The notes beneath the pieces are model-generated. The model worked only from the letters and a program-made list of their open reading frames with translations, had not been told where the DNA came from and did not search any database. A stretch of 64,000 nucleotides of DNA from Verrucomicrobiota bacterium (GTDB lineage: Bacteria > Verrucomicrobiota > Verrucomicrobiia > Limisphaerales > UBA9464), in NCBI GenBank assembly GCA_016871805.1, contig VHCG01000008.1, positions 1 through 64,000 of the forward strand, given 5' to 3'. The position numbers and the translations under genes were made by a program. Shown here one piece after another: positions 37,201-44,210 of the stretch; position 1 is the stretch's first letter, and every line of letters starts with the position of its first letter.

Positions 37201-38198
37201 CGGCCCTTACTCCGGGACTGCCGAACAACGTGCTCCAGGACCTGCCCGAATTCCCGCCTGTCTATGTGAGCGAGATTGTTCCGAGAAACATCACCGGACT
37301 GAAGGACGGGGCCGGCGAGCGCGAATCCTGGATCGAGATCGTCAACCGTGCCGACGAGCCGGTCAGCCTCGAGGGCTGGACCCTCAGCAATGCGACCGGC
37401 GACCTCGGGCGTTGGACCTTCCCGGTCGGAGCCGTGCTCAAGCCCCGCAGTGCGACGGTGATCTTCGCCGACGGACAGACGATCCAGGGGCTCGGCTCCG
37501 AGTGGCACACCCCGTTCGTGCTGGATGCCGTCCAGGGCGTGGTGCTGCTCAGTCGCCCCCAGCCCGGTGGGCTGGCCGTGGTCGACTACCTGCGGTACCG
37601 CGACGTCCCGGAGGATCGTGCCGTCGTGGCCGATGCCTCGGGCCTGCCTGGGATTGGACGGATCTCGGATCCGACCCCAGGTGTTGACGACGCGGGTGTG
37701 GCCCCGAACCGGGCCCCGCAGTTCGGGGCGCTCGGCGACCAGGCCGTGATCTTTGGCGGGACCCTCGCCCTGCAGTTGGTCGGGAGCGATCCGGATCCTG
37801 GACAAGGGCTTCGGTTCGAACTCATCTCCGGTCCTACGGGGCTGACGGTCTCGCCCCAGGGTTGGGTGGCCTGGACACCGGGTCCCGCACAGATCGGGGC
37901 GTTCGAGGTCCAGGTCCGCATTGTGGATGACGGCACGCCACCCCTGGCCACCACAGCAGGCTTCGTGTGTCGGGTCCGGTCGGCCAGTGCTCCCGCGGTG
38001 TCCGCCGTCCTCGACGGAGAAACCCTCGTGCTGGGCGTGCCAACGACTCCCGGGATGGTCTACCGGGTCGAGGTCCAGTCGGGTCTCGAGTCCCCCACCT
38101 GGACCCTCCTGCGGGAGTTCAATGGCACCGGTGCGGTCGAGCCGGTCCGTGACCCCGTGACCGGCGAGCGCCGCTTCTATCGGGTGACTCTGCCCTGA
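28215..38198 (+). CDS. Giant secreted multidomain protein: PA14, lamin-tail, CotH-like, Ig/cadherin-like repeats
   Basis: The protein has 3327 residues with a signal peptide (SLWVGFLLLLGMMGLPAVA). In order I see: a PA14-like domain (about 44-200); Ig-like and SbsA-like domains (200-400); a concanavalin-like region (to about 590); lamin-tail domains near 598, 758 and 890; a NPGFETG carbohydrate-binding-like segment near 1107; a CotH kinase-like region (about 1380-1630, GFKDKGSPF to FPWDVDF); lamin-tail domains near 1811, 1982 and 2137; four He_PIG/cadherin-like repeats (about 2288-2670); lamin-tail near 2675; a jelly-roll-like segment near 2834; lamin-tail near 3015; one more Ig-like repeat; and a C-terminal module. 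It is probably a cell-surface or exported matrix protein. Starts at 28215 or 28224. Confidence 0.88.
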   Translation: MVTMITGSNALGRRARSFKSLWVGFLLLLGMMGLPAVAQTPPSQGLLREVYAGIGGVSVSDLTTAAIFPNSPTSKGYVTEAFEAPTDVLENYGQRLRGYVIPPVTGNYTFWIASDDGSELWLSTDDTVARRTRIASVSAWTRPREWAKEAGQQSAPVRLEAGRSYYVEALMKEGGGGDNLAVRWLRPDGADEGPIPGKYLLPWGVVFKAPSIVRQPQPTSTVEGRLARFDIVLDPLGPSQYQWLRNGVAIPGATNAVLDYGPARMADDQTRYAVQLTNPQGSVTSSEAVLTVTPDIVAPQLVGAENRSGRLVRVRFSEAVDPSTAQILRNYALSEGVVVESASISADGTAVDLGVSALVFGRAYTLSVSGIVDRAATPNLLVTSSLTFTVLEYTPNSIGGGPSGTVVRLGDGQFDVSGVGTDLGGTQDQFVMGTESRTGDFDLQVRVADVSITDPFVHAGLIARDSLEPNARFGGVFASSAQLGCFFESRSTVGSASVQASITGGYPVAYPQTWLRLRRVGNVFTGFASVDGRVWTQLGTATIAGMPATVFFGPALSSQDASQAATARFRDLGPVTSPQVGSWANDREPLGPFVRSTGLVVSELMYHPSEREGQGDIEFVELYNAGSIAEDLSGASLEGEIRYVFPAGTRIEAGEFLVVAASPADVQRLNPWARVLGPYAGRFSNGGGSLALRAFQGDTLFRIDYRAETPWPVSADGAGHSLVLGRPSYGPSDARAWMPSRQVGGTPGGPEIPGAQPWSGLLINEFLAHTDDPQVDFVELFNRSAVELDLTGCVLTDSIATNRFRFPAGSRISAWGHVVLDQDQLGFRLSAAGETLYLVNPDATRVIDAVRFGPQENGVSSGRQPDGANTIRRLAQPTPGAANASWRTESIVISELMYNPISGADEEEYLELFNRTASAIDLGGWEFTAGIGYRFPPGVTLPGGGHLVVAKDPVRLRTNHPHLTAANAVGGYSGTLSNSGERVALARPDEIVSTNDLGTVTSQRILIDVAEVTYLDGGQWGRWADGGGSSLELIDTNADPSRGPNWADSDETTKGLWTTVSVTGRLDNGNSGFPPNQLQVTLQGEGEALVDSVEVIRSGTTANLVSNPGFETGSGSSATGWTFQGNHSQSTVDNSGADEGARCLHIRAPARGDTGFNRIRTPLAAGLADGSTATIRARVRWVRGWPEVLFRLRGNWLELPASLTVPANLGTPGLPNSRAVPNAGPSIVDVTHTPALPANQQAVVVSARVSDPDGVASVRAIGRVDGVGTAVNVTLRDDGAGGDVAAGDGVYSGTIPGRAAGTLVAFRIEAIDAAGLAVTSRFPAESPARECLVRWGDPVPFGSLGHYHMWNTAAVENARNSSSALNNLLRDLTFVYGDSRVVYAAGFKDKGSPFKGGAGDWYVVLPKDQPVLGTDEMAITSTGNNGGDSTNLREQLCFSIARGIGAGYLHRRYVKLYRNGGLFRDVMEDSEEPNSEYSERFFSQGENPDLYKIEDWFEFQDNGTSFGNVDATLRRFTTPPGSASAPLKPARYRWSWRKRAVQGSANDMTNLLQLVQAVNTTGATYVDRVFSTVDVDQWMRTFAFQRIVGNWDSYGMGRGKNMYAYKRDGMTWKLFPWDVDFALDSGGNGTGDALWGAGDPVINVMFDNPAMRRRLWQAYVDAVNGPMLPERVTDEADSRARVLLQNGVPSTSNSGAKNYVAARRQTILNALKAADVSALEITSNGGADQTVGTPSITLVGNAPLALTSLTVNGTLYPVTWTTFTKWQMTIPLTERTNRLVLGGVDRLGRPIPGYSDSITVVATGDLLRAEDFVVINEIQYNPSRPGSSFIELHNTAPTTPFDLSGCRIEGVGYTFPVGSVIPANGFLVLAADAAGFAAAYGSAIPVFGTFPGTLSNEGEYLALVRPDPSGVSAPVVLSDVAYSPRPPWPTNAAGWGPSLQLIDPAQDGWRVANWVASETNASVVATPGKVNVFRSSLATFPDLWINEVLPNNVAGPTDDVGRRGPFIEIHNRGADRVDLAGCFLTDSVADLGRWAFPEGTGIPAGGFLVVWADGQTAGVGSAALHANFSLAATNGFVALTRRPNVIESPVVLDYLDYGLVAADRSFGSFPDGEPRARRVFQTVTPGAPNNPAVPAVAVTINELLAGNTKTLPDPVDGDFDDWFELFNASPLAVDLSGYFLTDSTNNPTQFRIPVGTILPPGGFLLVWADGEPGQNAPGRPDLHASFRLSLAGEQIILSDPNGQQVDAVTFGAQTNDVSVGRFPDGSPLPLVDLEIPTPKAPNVVPGGNLPPVLRPIGPQTVQEGAVLTFTASAQDPDAGQVLEFSLGPDAPAGAVIDKVSGVFTWIPGESDGPGQFAFAVRVTDSGVPRRTASERIVVTVRESNEAPMLEPLANQTVSEGQVLNFTVVASDPDRPRQALRFQMLEGPAGAELDSQTGVFTWMPGEEHGPGVFPVRVRVGDRQDPEKTAEGTFQVTVLEVDNPPRILPLAPVVVTEGDLLSVQVQVQDLDSPASGLRYELTAGARQGMSIDPRTGLVTWQTAEADGPSGFEVVIRVTQTEGMVQSDQFSLGITVLEKNQAPVLVLIPDQKAVEGDVVSFAVVASDPDLPKQSLVYSLAEGAPEGAEIDPVLGIFRWKVPADFGAGRIPVTVSVADDGPGALTASRSFEIVVEPRFRVVINEIHYRPAIPNSGYVELFNPSTKMAWDLGGLRLLGVGMSFTFPEGTVIGPGALLCVVADLGVFRSTHGTQPVVAGAWTGSIGDSGDRIRLVRTLPGGAGDQTLAEVAFESQAPWPVAVAGGGAALQRIDARRDGTRVGNWSASAAYTGPRDLVGYTSTWSYFQTGPVPADWKDLVFKDGAWPTGKGLLYVESAALPEPKNTALTLGQTTYYFRTRFTLPSVPTGASLVLNTILDDGAVVYLNGVEVFRQNIDAAVAVDFNTFANGVVDNAVVTGPFTLPAAALRAGENVLAVEVHQVNAGSSDVVFGCALKLEGGNVPALTPGLPNNVLQDLPEFPPVYVSEIVPRNITGLKDGAGERESWIEIVNRADEPVSLEGWTLSNATGDLGRWTFPVGAVLKPRSATVIFADGQTIQGLGSEWHTPFVLDAVQGVVLLSRPQPGGLAVVDYLRYRDVPEDRAVVADASGLPGIGRISDPTPGVDDAGVAPNRAPQFGALGDQAVIFGGTLALQLVGSDPDPGQGLRFELISGPTGLTVSPQGWVAWTPGPAQIGAFEVQVRIVDDGTPPLATTAGFVCRVRSASAPAVSAVLDGETLVLGVPTTPGMVYRVEVQSGLESPTWTLLREFNGTGAVEPVRDPVTGERRFYRVTLP

Positions 38199-38352
38199 TC
38201 GGGATTCAGTGGATGGTACACCCGGCTCCGTACCAAATAGGTGTTCTGGCATGGATCCTTCCTGGAGCGTTCCCCGGTTGGGCCCGGTTGGCGGGTCGAA
38301 CTGGAGAGCGGAAAGGTGATCGAGCGCCGTCCCTGTTCCGCACGGGAGCCCT

Positions 38353-39966
38353 GTGAACAAGGCGAACAACCCGGGGGTTGGCGATGATGGAGCTCCCGGG
38401 ACAAGGTCGGGGGTGTCCGAACCGACCGACTCCGTCTTTGATTCCCTGGCTGCCGAGGTCCCGAACGATCCGAATCCGTTGGGGGGTGTCTCGACCTCTG
38501 CATCCGAGGGCGTGGCGGTGTCGACCTCTCCGGTTCCGGATCTGAAGCGGTCCAGGCGGATCCGCTCCCAGGCTCCCACCCCGGGGTCCCTTGACCGGCT
38601 TCCTCCGCACTCCGTCCCGGCCGAGCAGGGTGTGTTGGGATGCCTTCTCCTGTCGCCGACCGATTGCATCGGGTTGTGTGTCGAGAAGCTCAAGGGCGGT
38701 TCCGAACCCTTCTATGACCTGCGGCACCGCACCCTCTACGAGCATCTGGTGTCGATGTACGACACCAAGCAGCCGATCGACCTGATCACGGTCCAGCAAC
38801 GCCTCAGGGATGCATCCCAGCTCGAGGCGGTGGGCGGGCTGCCCTACATCGCGGGGCTGATGGATGCGGTGCCGAGTGCGGCCAACCTCGAGTACTACCT
38901 CGGGATCGTCCGGGAGAAGCATCTGCTGCGTCGGATGCTCCAGGCCTGCACGGGGGTGATCACCCGGGTGCACGAGAACGAGGGTGAGGTCGACCAGCTC
39001 CTCGACGAGGTGGAGCGGGATATCCTGAGGATCAGCGAGGAGCGGGAGGAGGGGGCTTCGAAGAACATCAAGGACCTGGTCAACCATGCGATCAACATCA
39101 TCCAGGACTACCACAGCAAGCAGGGCCAGCTGAGCGGTGTACCGACGGGTTTTGCGGATCTCGACAAGATGACCCACGGGTTGCACGGCGGGGAAATGGT
39201 TGTCATCGCGGGACGTCCCAGCATGGGCAAGACCTCCCTGGCGATGAACATCGCCGAGCATGTGGCGGTGAACGAGCGGCTGCCGGTCGGGGTGTTCAGC
39301 CTGGAAATGACCGCGGATTCGCTGGTGGTTCGTATGCTCTGCTCCCTGGCCCGGGTGAACAGCAGGGCGGTGCGCGAAGGCTTCCTGAGGGAGCGGGATT
39401 TCCCGCGGATCACTGCGGCCGCATCCAAGATGGCGAAGGCACCGCTGGTGATCGATGACACTCCGGGTCTCTCGATCCTTCAGCTTCGCGCGCGCGCGCG
39501 TCGGATGTGGCAGCAGCATGGGATCAAGCTGTTCGTGATCGACTACCTCCAGCTCCTACATTCCAGCTCCCGCAAGGCCCAGGACAACCGCCAGCAGGAG
39601 ATCGCCGACATCTCCAGCGGCGTGAAGGCCCTCGCGAAGGAGCTCAGCGTCCCGGTCATCGTCCTCTCCCAGCTCAACCGCGAGCTGGAGAAGGACAAGA
39701 ATCGGAAGCCCCGCCTCTCGGACCTCCGCGAATCCGGATCCATCGAGCAGGATGCTGATCTGGTGGGGCTGCTGTATCGCCCTCAGGAGGATGAGGACGA
39801 CCGTGAAAAGGACCGGGCCGACCCCCCTGACGACGGACTGAACGCCATCTCGGTCAATCTGTTGATCGCCAAGCAACGCAATGGTCCCACGGGAGATGTC
39901 GAGCTGACCTTCCTCAAGGGGATCACCCGCTACGAGTCGAAGTCGAAGATCGGGGACGAGGAGTAG
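38353..39966 (+). CDS. dnaB: Replicative DNA helicase
   Basis: The 537-residue protein starts at GTG 38353. After about 75 low-complexity residues it has the DnaB N-terminal domain (PHSVPAEQGVLGCLLLSPTDC), then the RecA-like motor: GRPSMGKTSLAMNIAEH (Walker A), GVFSLEMTADSLV, LFVIDYLQLL (Walker B), VIVLSQLNRELEK, LRESGSIEQDAD and the C-terminal KQRNGPTG arginine-finger region. It unwinds DNA ahead of the fork as a hexamer. The extended N-terminus is unusual; a later start cannot be excluded, but none is obviously better. No rplI or ssb adjoins it. Confidence 0.95.
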   Translation: MNKANNPGVGDDGAPGTRSGVSEPTDSVFDSLAAEVPNDPNPLGGVSTSASEGVAVSTSPVPDLKRSRRIRSQAPTPGSLDRLPPHSVPAEQGVLGCLLLSPTDCIGLCVEKLKGGSEPFYDLRHRTLYEHLVSMYDTKQPIDLITVQQRLRDASQLEAVGGLPYIAGLMDAVPSAANLEYYLGIVREKHLLRRMLQACTGVITRVHENEGEVDQLLDEVERDILRISEEREEGASKNIKDLVNHAINIIQDYHSKQGQLSGVPTGFADLDKMTHGLHGGEMVVIAGRPSMGKTSLAMNIAEHVAVNERLPVGVFSLEMTADSLVVRMLCSLARVNSRAVREGFLRERDFPRITAAASKMAKAPLVIDDTPGLSILQLRARARRMWQQHGIKLFVIDYLQLLHSSSRKAQDNRQQEIADISSGVKALAKELSVPVIVLSQLNRELEKDKNRKPRLSDLRESGSIEQDADLVGLLYRPQEDEDDREKDRADPPDDGLNAISVNLLIAKQRNGPTGDVELTFLKGITRYESKSKIGDEE

Positions 39967-40056
39967 TCCAGCGCTGCAAAGTGGGGTGCCTGCGGACGGA
40001 TCGATCCGGTTTTACGCCTTGTTTTTGGGGTGGAGGACCGAGAATCCTCGGGCGTT

Positions 40057-40794
40057 ATGAGTTCGACGACAGCGCAGCCGCAGGGGACACCAGCACCGGA
40101 TTCGGGCCCAGGATTCGACCTTCTGACCTGGTTGGAGATCAACCGCCGCCTGGTGGTGGGAGTGGTCCTGGTGGTGAGCGTGGTCCTCGCCGTTCTGGCG
40201 GTGGTGCGTTCCCAGCAGAGGGCAACCCGAGCCGCGGCGGCGAAGGAGCTGTTGCAGATCATCCCGCCGGTGGGTCCCGGCGAGGCCCAGAAGGCGCCGG
40301 ATGTGGCCAAGCTGCTGGCATTGAGCGGCCAGTTCCCCGCCACTGCGGCGGGTCAGCAGGCCCGACTCCTCGCGGCGGGGCAGTTGTTCGTCTCCGGGAA
40401 GTATGCGGAGGCGCAATCGGAGTTCTCGCGGTTCGAGGAGCAGAACCCGAACAGCGAGTTCGTGGGGGTCGCCCTCATCGGAATCGCCGCCGCCCTCGAG
40501 GCCCAGGGCAAGGATGCCGACGCGGTCAAGGCCTACGACCGGGCCATCCTCGGCGGAGGTGATGGATTCGCGGTTCAGGCCCGTCTGGCAAAGGCCCGCC
40601 TGCTGGAGTCGACCTCCCCGGCGGTCGCCCTCGGGTTGATCGACGAAGGTCTCAAAAACGCCGCGGCCTCGGTCGTGGGCGAGCAGGCGGCGACGGCCCG
40701 GACCCGTCTGGTCCAGAAGCATCCGGAGCTGGCCACATCGGCCTCCACCAATGCCCCCAGCCTGGCGCCCGCGGGTGCCTCCGGTTCCCGATAG
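40057..40794 (+). CDS. Membrane-anchored TPR-like protein (YfgM-type)
   Basis: The 245-residue protein starts at ATG 40057. It has a cytoplasmic proline-rich start, one transmembrane helix (VVGVVLVVSVVLAVLAVV), then helical repeats of TPR_21/TPR type (AAGQLFVSGKYAEAQSEFSRFEEQNP, IAAALEAQGKDADAVKAYDRAI). The Ala/Pro/Ser-rich tail is disordered. The arrangement matches YfgM-like ancillary proteins of the Sec/periplasmic chaperone network; the role is inferred. It lies between dnaB and ugd on the same strand. Confidence 0.7.
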   Translation: MSSTTAQPQGTPAPDSGPGFDLLTWLEINRRLVVGVVLVVSVVLAVLAVVRSQQRATRAAAAKELLQIIPPVGPGEAQKAPDVAKLLALSGQFPATAAGQQARLLAAGQLFVSGKYAEAQSEFSRFEEQNPNSEFVGVALIGIAAALEAQGKDADAVKAYDRAILGGGDGFAVQARLAKARLLESTSPAVALGLIDEGLKNAAASVVGEQAATARTRLVQKHPELATSASTNAPSLAPAGASGSR

Positions 40795-40857
40795 TCCCGA
40801 TGGAGGCCCCGCCCGGAGCGGTGGCCTCCGGGTTGCCTCCACCAGGATCGTCTTCGG

Positions 40858-42156
40858 ATGAGAATCACCATCATCGGAACCGGGTATGTCGGCCTGGTCA
40901 CCGGAGCCTGCCTCGCCGAGGTCGGTCACACGGTCCTGTGTGTCGACAACGACCCCAGGAAAGTCGAACTCCTCAGGGCGGGTGGGATTCCCATCTATGA
41001 GCCCGGTCTCGAGGAACTGGTCCAACGCAACGTCGGGATCGGGCGGCTCGGCTTCACCCAGTCGACGGCAGAGGGGGTGGAGAAGTCCGACATCATCTTC
41101 ATCGCGGTTCCCACACCGCCCCAGGCCGACGGTTCGGTCGACCTCAGCTACATCGAGGGAGTCGCCCGGGAGATCGCGATCAGCCTCACCCGGTATCGGA
41201 TCATCGTCGACAAGAGCACGGTGCCGGTGAAGACCGCCGAGAAGGTGGCCGAGACGATCCGCCGGTATTGCAAGACGAAGGTCGAGTTCGATGTCGTCAG
41301 CAACCCGGAGTTCCTGCGCGAGGGGTTCGCCGTGCAGGACCTGATGAAGCCCGACCGGATCGTGCTGGGGGTCAACAGCCCCCGGCCGGAGACCGCCATG
41401 CGGGAGGTCTACGCTCCGTTCAAGGCGCCGATCATCGTCACGGACACCAACTCGGCCGAGCTGATCAAGCACGCGGCCAACTCGTTCCTCGCCCTCAAGA
41501 TCAGCTACGCCAACGCCCTGTCGGTGGTCTGCGAGTCCGCGGGGGCGAACGTCCTCGAGGTGGTCCGGGGCATGGGGCTCGATGAACGCATCGGCACCCG
41601 GTTCCTGAATGCCGGCCTCGGCTTCGGGGGATCCTGCTTCCCGAAGGATATCAGCGCCTTCATCCACATCTCCTCCCAGTTGGGCTACGATTTCCGGCTC
41701 CTCAAGGAGGTCCAGAACATCAACTCGGAGCAGATGGAGCGCTTCGTGAAGAAGATCGCCGACACCCTCTGGGTGATCCGGGATAAGCGCATCGGGGTGC
41801 TGGGACTCGCGTTCAAGCAGAACACCGACGATGTCCGGCTCTCACCGGCCATCGACCTCTGCCAGCGTCTCCTCAGAGAAGGGGCCCGGCTCCGCGTCCA
41901 CGATCCCAAGGCGATGGAGAAGGCCAAGGCTGTCCTCCCTCCGGGCGACCAGGTCGAGTACGTCGGGGACCGGGACGAGGTTCCGGAGGGATGCGATGCG
42001 CTGGTGATCGCCACGGAGTGGCCGGAATTCGCGGCTCTCGACCTCGCGAGGGCCCGCAGGTCGATGACGACTCCCATCGTGGTCGACGGCCGGAATCTCC
42101 TGGATCCTGCGCAGATGGAGCGTCACGGATTCATCTACAAGAGCATCGGCCGGTGA
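40858..42156 (+). CDS. ugd: UDP-glucose 6-dehydrogenase
   Basis: The 432-residue protein oxidises UDP-glucose to UDP-glucuronate with two NAD+. It has a Rossmann N-terminus (MRITIIGTGYVGLVTGACLAEVGH), VPTPP, STVPVKTAE, SNPEFLREG, the catalytic cysteine in GFGGSCFPKD, and GLAFKQNTDDVRLSPA, followed by the C-terminal UDP-binding domain with VDGRNLLD. Its product feeds capsule or exopolysaccharide precursors, but no other glycan genes adjoin it. Confidence 0.96.
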   Translation: MRITIIGTGYVGLVTGACLAEVGHTVLCVDNDPRKVELLRAGGIPIYEPGLEELVQRNVGIGRLGFTQSTAEGVEKSDIIFIAVPTPPQADGSVDLSYIEGVAREIAISLTRYRIIVDKSTVPVKTAEKVAETIRRYCKTKVEFDVVSNPEFLREGFAVQDLMKPDRIVLGVNSPRPETAMREVYAPFKAPIIVTDTNSAELIKHAANSFLALKISYANALSVVCESAGANVLEVVRGMGLDERIGTRFLNAGLGFGGSCFPKDISAFIHISSQLGYDFRLLKEVQNINSEQMERFVKKIADTLWVIRDKRIGVLGLAFKQNTDDVRLSPAIDLCQRLLREGARLRVHDPKAMEKAKAVLPPGDQVEYVGDRDEVPEGCDALVIATEWPEFAALDLARARRSMTTPIVVDGRNLLDPAQMERHGFIYKSIGR

Positions 42157-42187
42157 CGACCGGTCTGGGTCGCCTCCCGGGTTCGTC

Positions 42188-42595
42188 ATGAGCGTCATCG
42201 ATGTGGCCGCCGGGCTCGTCTTCGAGGGGGGGCGACTCCTGATCACCCAACGCCCGCCCGGAGGGCACCTGGCGGGACTCTGGGAATTCCCGGGAGGCAA
42301 GCTGGAGCCCGGGGAATCATGGGAGGGGGCTCTGGTCCGGGAACTCCGGGAGGAGCTGGGCATCGATGTCGTGGTGGGACGGGAGTTCTGTCGGGTCCAG
42401 CATGCCTATCCCCAGCGCGAGGTCCGGTTGCGCTTCTATGTCTGTCACGTCGTCTCCGGCATCCCGAGCCCGATCGCCTGCTCGGCGGTGGCCTGGGTCG
42501 GACCCGATGAGCTGGACCGGTTTGAGTTTCCCGAGGCGGACCGCCGGCTGCTCGAACAGCTCCCGGTGGCGCCGGAATTCGGCTCCGGTCGCTAG
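42188..42595 (+). CDS. mutT: MutT-like Nudix hydrolase
   Basis: The 135-residue Nudix domain has the box GGKLEPGESWEGALVRELREE, fully matching GX5EX7REUXEEXGU when GI is included, preceded by LWEFPG as in MutT/8-oxo-dGTPases. It probably cleans oxidised dGTP from the nucleotide pool. It ends in a CTAG shared with the rtcB stop codon (4-bp convergent overlap). Confidence 0.92.
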   Translation: MSVIDVAAGLVFEGGRLLITQRPPGGHLAGLWEFPGGKLEPGESWEGALVRELREELGIDVVVGREFCRVQHAYPQREVRLRFYVCHVVSGIPSPIACSAVAWVGPDELDRFEFPEADRRLLEQLPVAPEFGSGR

Positions 42596-43986
42596 TCCTC
42601 GGCGCGTTCGCCGGATGGGGCCATCTTGACGATCCGCGGGTCGAACCGGCCGAGGACCTCCACGAGATCCGACTGGGCGGCCATCACGGCATCGATGTCC
42701 TTGTAGACGCCCGGGGCCTCGTCGAGCCCTGCGGAGAGCAGATGGACCCGACGTTCCCGGAGCTGGCGTCGGATGCGGTCCCAGTCCATGCACTCGAGGG
42801 CCCGTCGACGGCTCATGATGCGTCCCGCGCCGTGCGAGGCCGACCGGAGGGATTCGGGGTTCCCCTTTCCCCGCACGAGGAACCCCGGGGTGGCCATCGA
42901 TCCCGGGATGATGCCCAGCACGCCCTCTCCCGCCGGGGTGGCACCCTTGCGGTGCACGACGACCTCCCGGTCTTCGCCCCTGATCCAATGGGTCTCCTTC
43001 CACGCGAAATTGTGGTGGTTCTCGACATCGAGCAGGACCGCCGCTCCGAGATGGGTCGCGATGTGATGATGGATCAGCTCGTGGTTCGCGGCGGCGTACC
43101 GGCCCATGAGTTCCATGGCGGCCCAGTACTCCCGGCCCTCCTCCGAATCGAGATCCAGCCAGGCGAGGTGGGCGAGTTCCTTCGGAAGCTCCGGATGCCG
43201 CTCCATCGCGAGACGGCTGTAGTGGTCGCAGACGGCCGCCCCGGTGCCTCGGCTCCCACTGTGGCTCAGCAGGGCCAGGTGGATTCCGGGCTGGAGGTTC
43301 CCGATCGGGGCGTCATGGGTGAAGGCCCCAAACTCGACGAAATGGTTCCCCGAACCGCTGGTGCCGAGCTGGGCCACGGCACGATCCCGGTTTCGTGCCG
43401 TGATGGGGCTGACGCTCCAGTCGGCATCGAGCACGGCATGGCTGCGCGGCCCGTCGAAGGAAGCCCCGATGCCGAAGCGGGTCTCGGACTCGATCGCCTC
43501 CGCGAGCCGGTCCCTCCGCCGATCGAGGTCCCGGACCGGCAGGTCGAGAACCGTCAGCTTTATCCGGCAGGCGATGTCGACCCCGACGCCGTAGGGGATG
43601 ACGGTGTTGTGGGTGGCGAGGACACCTCCGATGGGGAGACCGTATCCGACATGCGCATCCGGCATGAGGGCCCCGGCTTCCGCGATCGGCAGCTGACACG
43701 CCCGCGCAAGCTGGTTCATGGCCTCGGGCTCGAGCCCCTGGCCCCACGAGCGCCATGGTGCCCTTGCAGGGGTGATCCCCCGAGGAGATCTCAGCAACGC
43801 CTCCGCGAACGCACGCGCCAACGGATCATCCACGTGGGCCGTGGGGTTGGCCACGATCCCGCCTAGGGATTCTCCCAGACGGGAACGGTCGAGCCCCTTG
43901 AGGATGTAGCGCGTGATGTAATCCAAACCACGACGTGAACACTCACCCGGAGGGACTCCGAGGCGGATTAGGTCCTGGGTGTTCAT
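42592..43986 (-). CDS. rtcB: RNA-splicing ligase RtcB
   Basis: The 464-residue RtcB joins 2',3'-cyclic phosphate (or 3'-phosphate) and 5'-OH RNA ends with GTP and Mn2+. Key blocks are present: MPDAHVGYGLPIGGV, GVGVDIACRI (metal-binding Asp/Cys), GTSGSGNHFVE (Asn/His), LSHSGSRG, HHNFAWKE and the guanylated histidine in SASHGAGRIMSRR. No archease or RtcA neighbour is seen. It is divergent from tRNA-Ala, whose promoter lies in the shared 79-bp spacer, and converges on mutT. Confidence 0.95.
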   Translation of the reverse strand: MNTQDLIRLGVPPGECSRRGLDYITRYILKGLDRSRLGESLGGIVANPTAHVDDPLARAFAEALLRSPRGITPARAPWRSWGQGLEPEAMNQLARACQLPIAEAGALMPDAHVGYGLPIGGVLATHNTVIPYGVGVDIACRIKLTVLDLPVRDLDRRRDRLAEAIESETRFGIGASFDGPRSHAVLDADWSVSPITARNRDRAVAQLGTSGSGNHFVEFGAFTHDAPIGNLQPGIHLALLSHSGSRGTGAAVCDHYSRLAMERHPELPKELAHLAWLDLDSEEGREYWAAMELMGRYAAANHELIHHHIATHLGAAVLLDVENHHNFAWKETHWIRGEDREVVVHRKGATPAGEGVLGIIPGSMATPGFLVRGKGNPESLRSASHGAGRIMSRRRALECMDWDRIRRQLRERRVHLLSAGLDEAPGVYKDIDAVMAAQSDLVEVLGRFDPRIVKMAPSGERAED

Positions 43987-44019
43987 GCGGTGGCGGTGCA
44001 GTTTTTGAGACGAAACCCT

Positions 44020-44047
44020 TTGACACTGGGCACGGGATTTTTATCGT
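44020..44047 (+). promoter_or_regulatory. Promoter of tRNA-Ala
   Basis: TTGACA (44020-44025, perfect -35) and TATCGT (44042-44047, four of six) are 16 bases apart. The expected start is near 44054, twelve bases before the mature tRNA. It lies in the rtcB divergent spacer. Confidence 0.65.
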
Positions 44048-44065
44048 CTCCGCGCTTTCGGAAGC

Positions 44066-44141
44066 GGGGTCGTAGCTCAGTTGGTAGAGCACCACAATGG
44101 CATTGTGGGGGTCAGGAGTTCGAATCTCCTCGGCTCCACCA
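44066..44141 (+). tRNA. tRNA-Ala (anticodon GGC)
   Basis: The acceptor GGGGTCG pairs with CGGCTCC. The anticodon stem CCACA/TGTGG encloses loop ATGGCAT with anticodon GGC at 44099-44101. The T arm is GGAG-TTCGAAT-CTCC. CCA is encoded at 44139-44141. It reads alanine codon GCC, the favoured one in such a GC-rich genome. Confidence 0.97.
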
Positions 44142-44150
44142 TCCGAAACG

Positions 44151-44183
44151 AAAAAAGCCCGCAACTCTGCTGCGGGCTTTTTT
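44151..44183. terminator. Bidirectional rho-independent terminator after tRNA-Ala
   Basis: AAAAAAGCCCGCA (44151-44163) pairs perfectly with TGCGGGCTTTTTT (44171-44183) across loop ACTCTGC. The A-run on the left and T-run on the right let it terminate both tRNA-Ala and the minus-strand MOSC transcript, whose stop codon is at 44211. Confidence 0.95.
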
Positions 44184-44210
44184 GTGTCCTGCACCGATGC
44201 GTCGGGAGCC

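Noticed and set aside
39487-39498. (CG)6 alternating tract, potential Z-DNA
   Set aside because: It lies inside dnaB coding alternating Arg/Ala in a conserved helix; high GC content explains it.
42592-42595. mutT/rtcB overlap in CTAG as a regulatory feature
   Set aside because: Convergent stop codons sharing a palindromic CTAG are common by chance in compact genomes.
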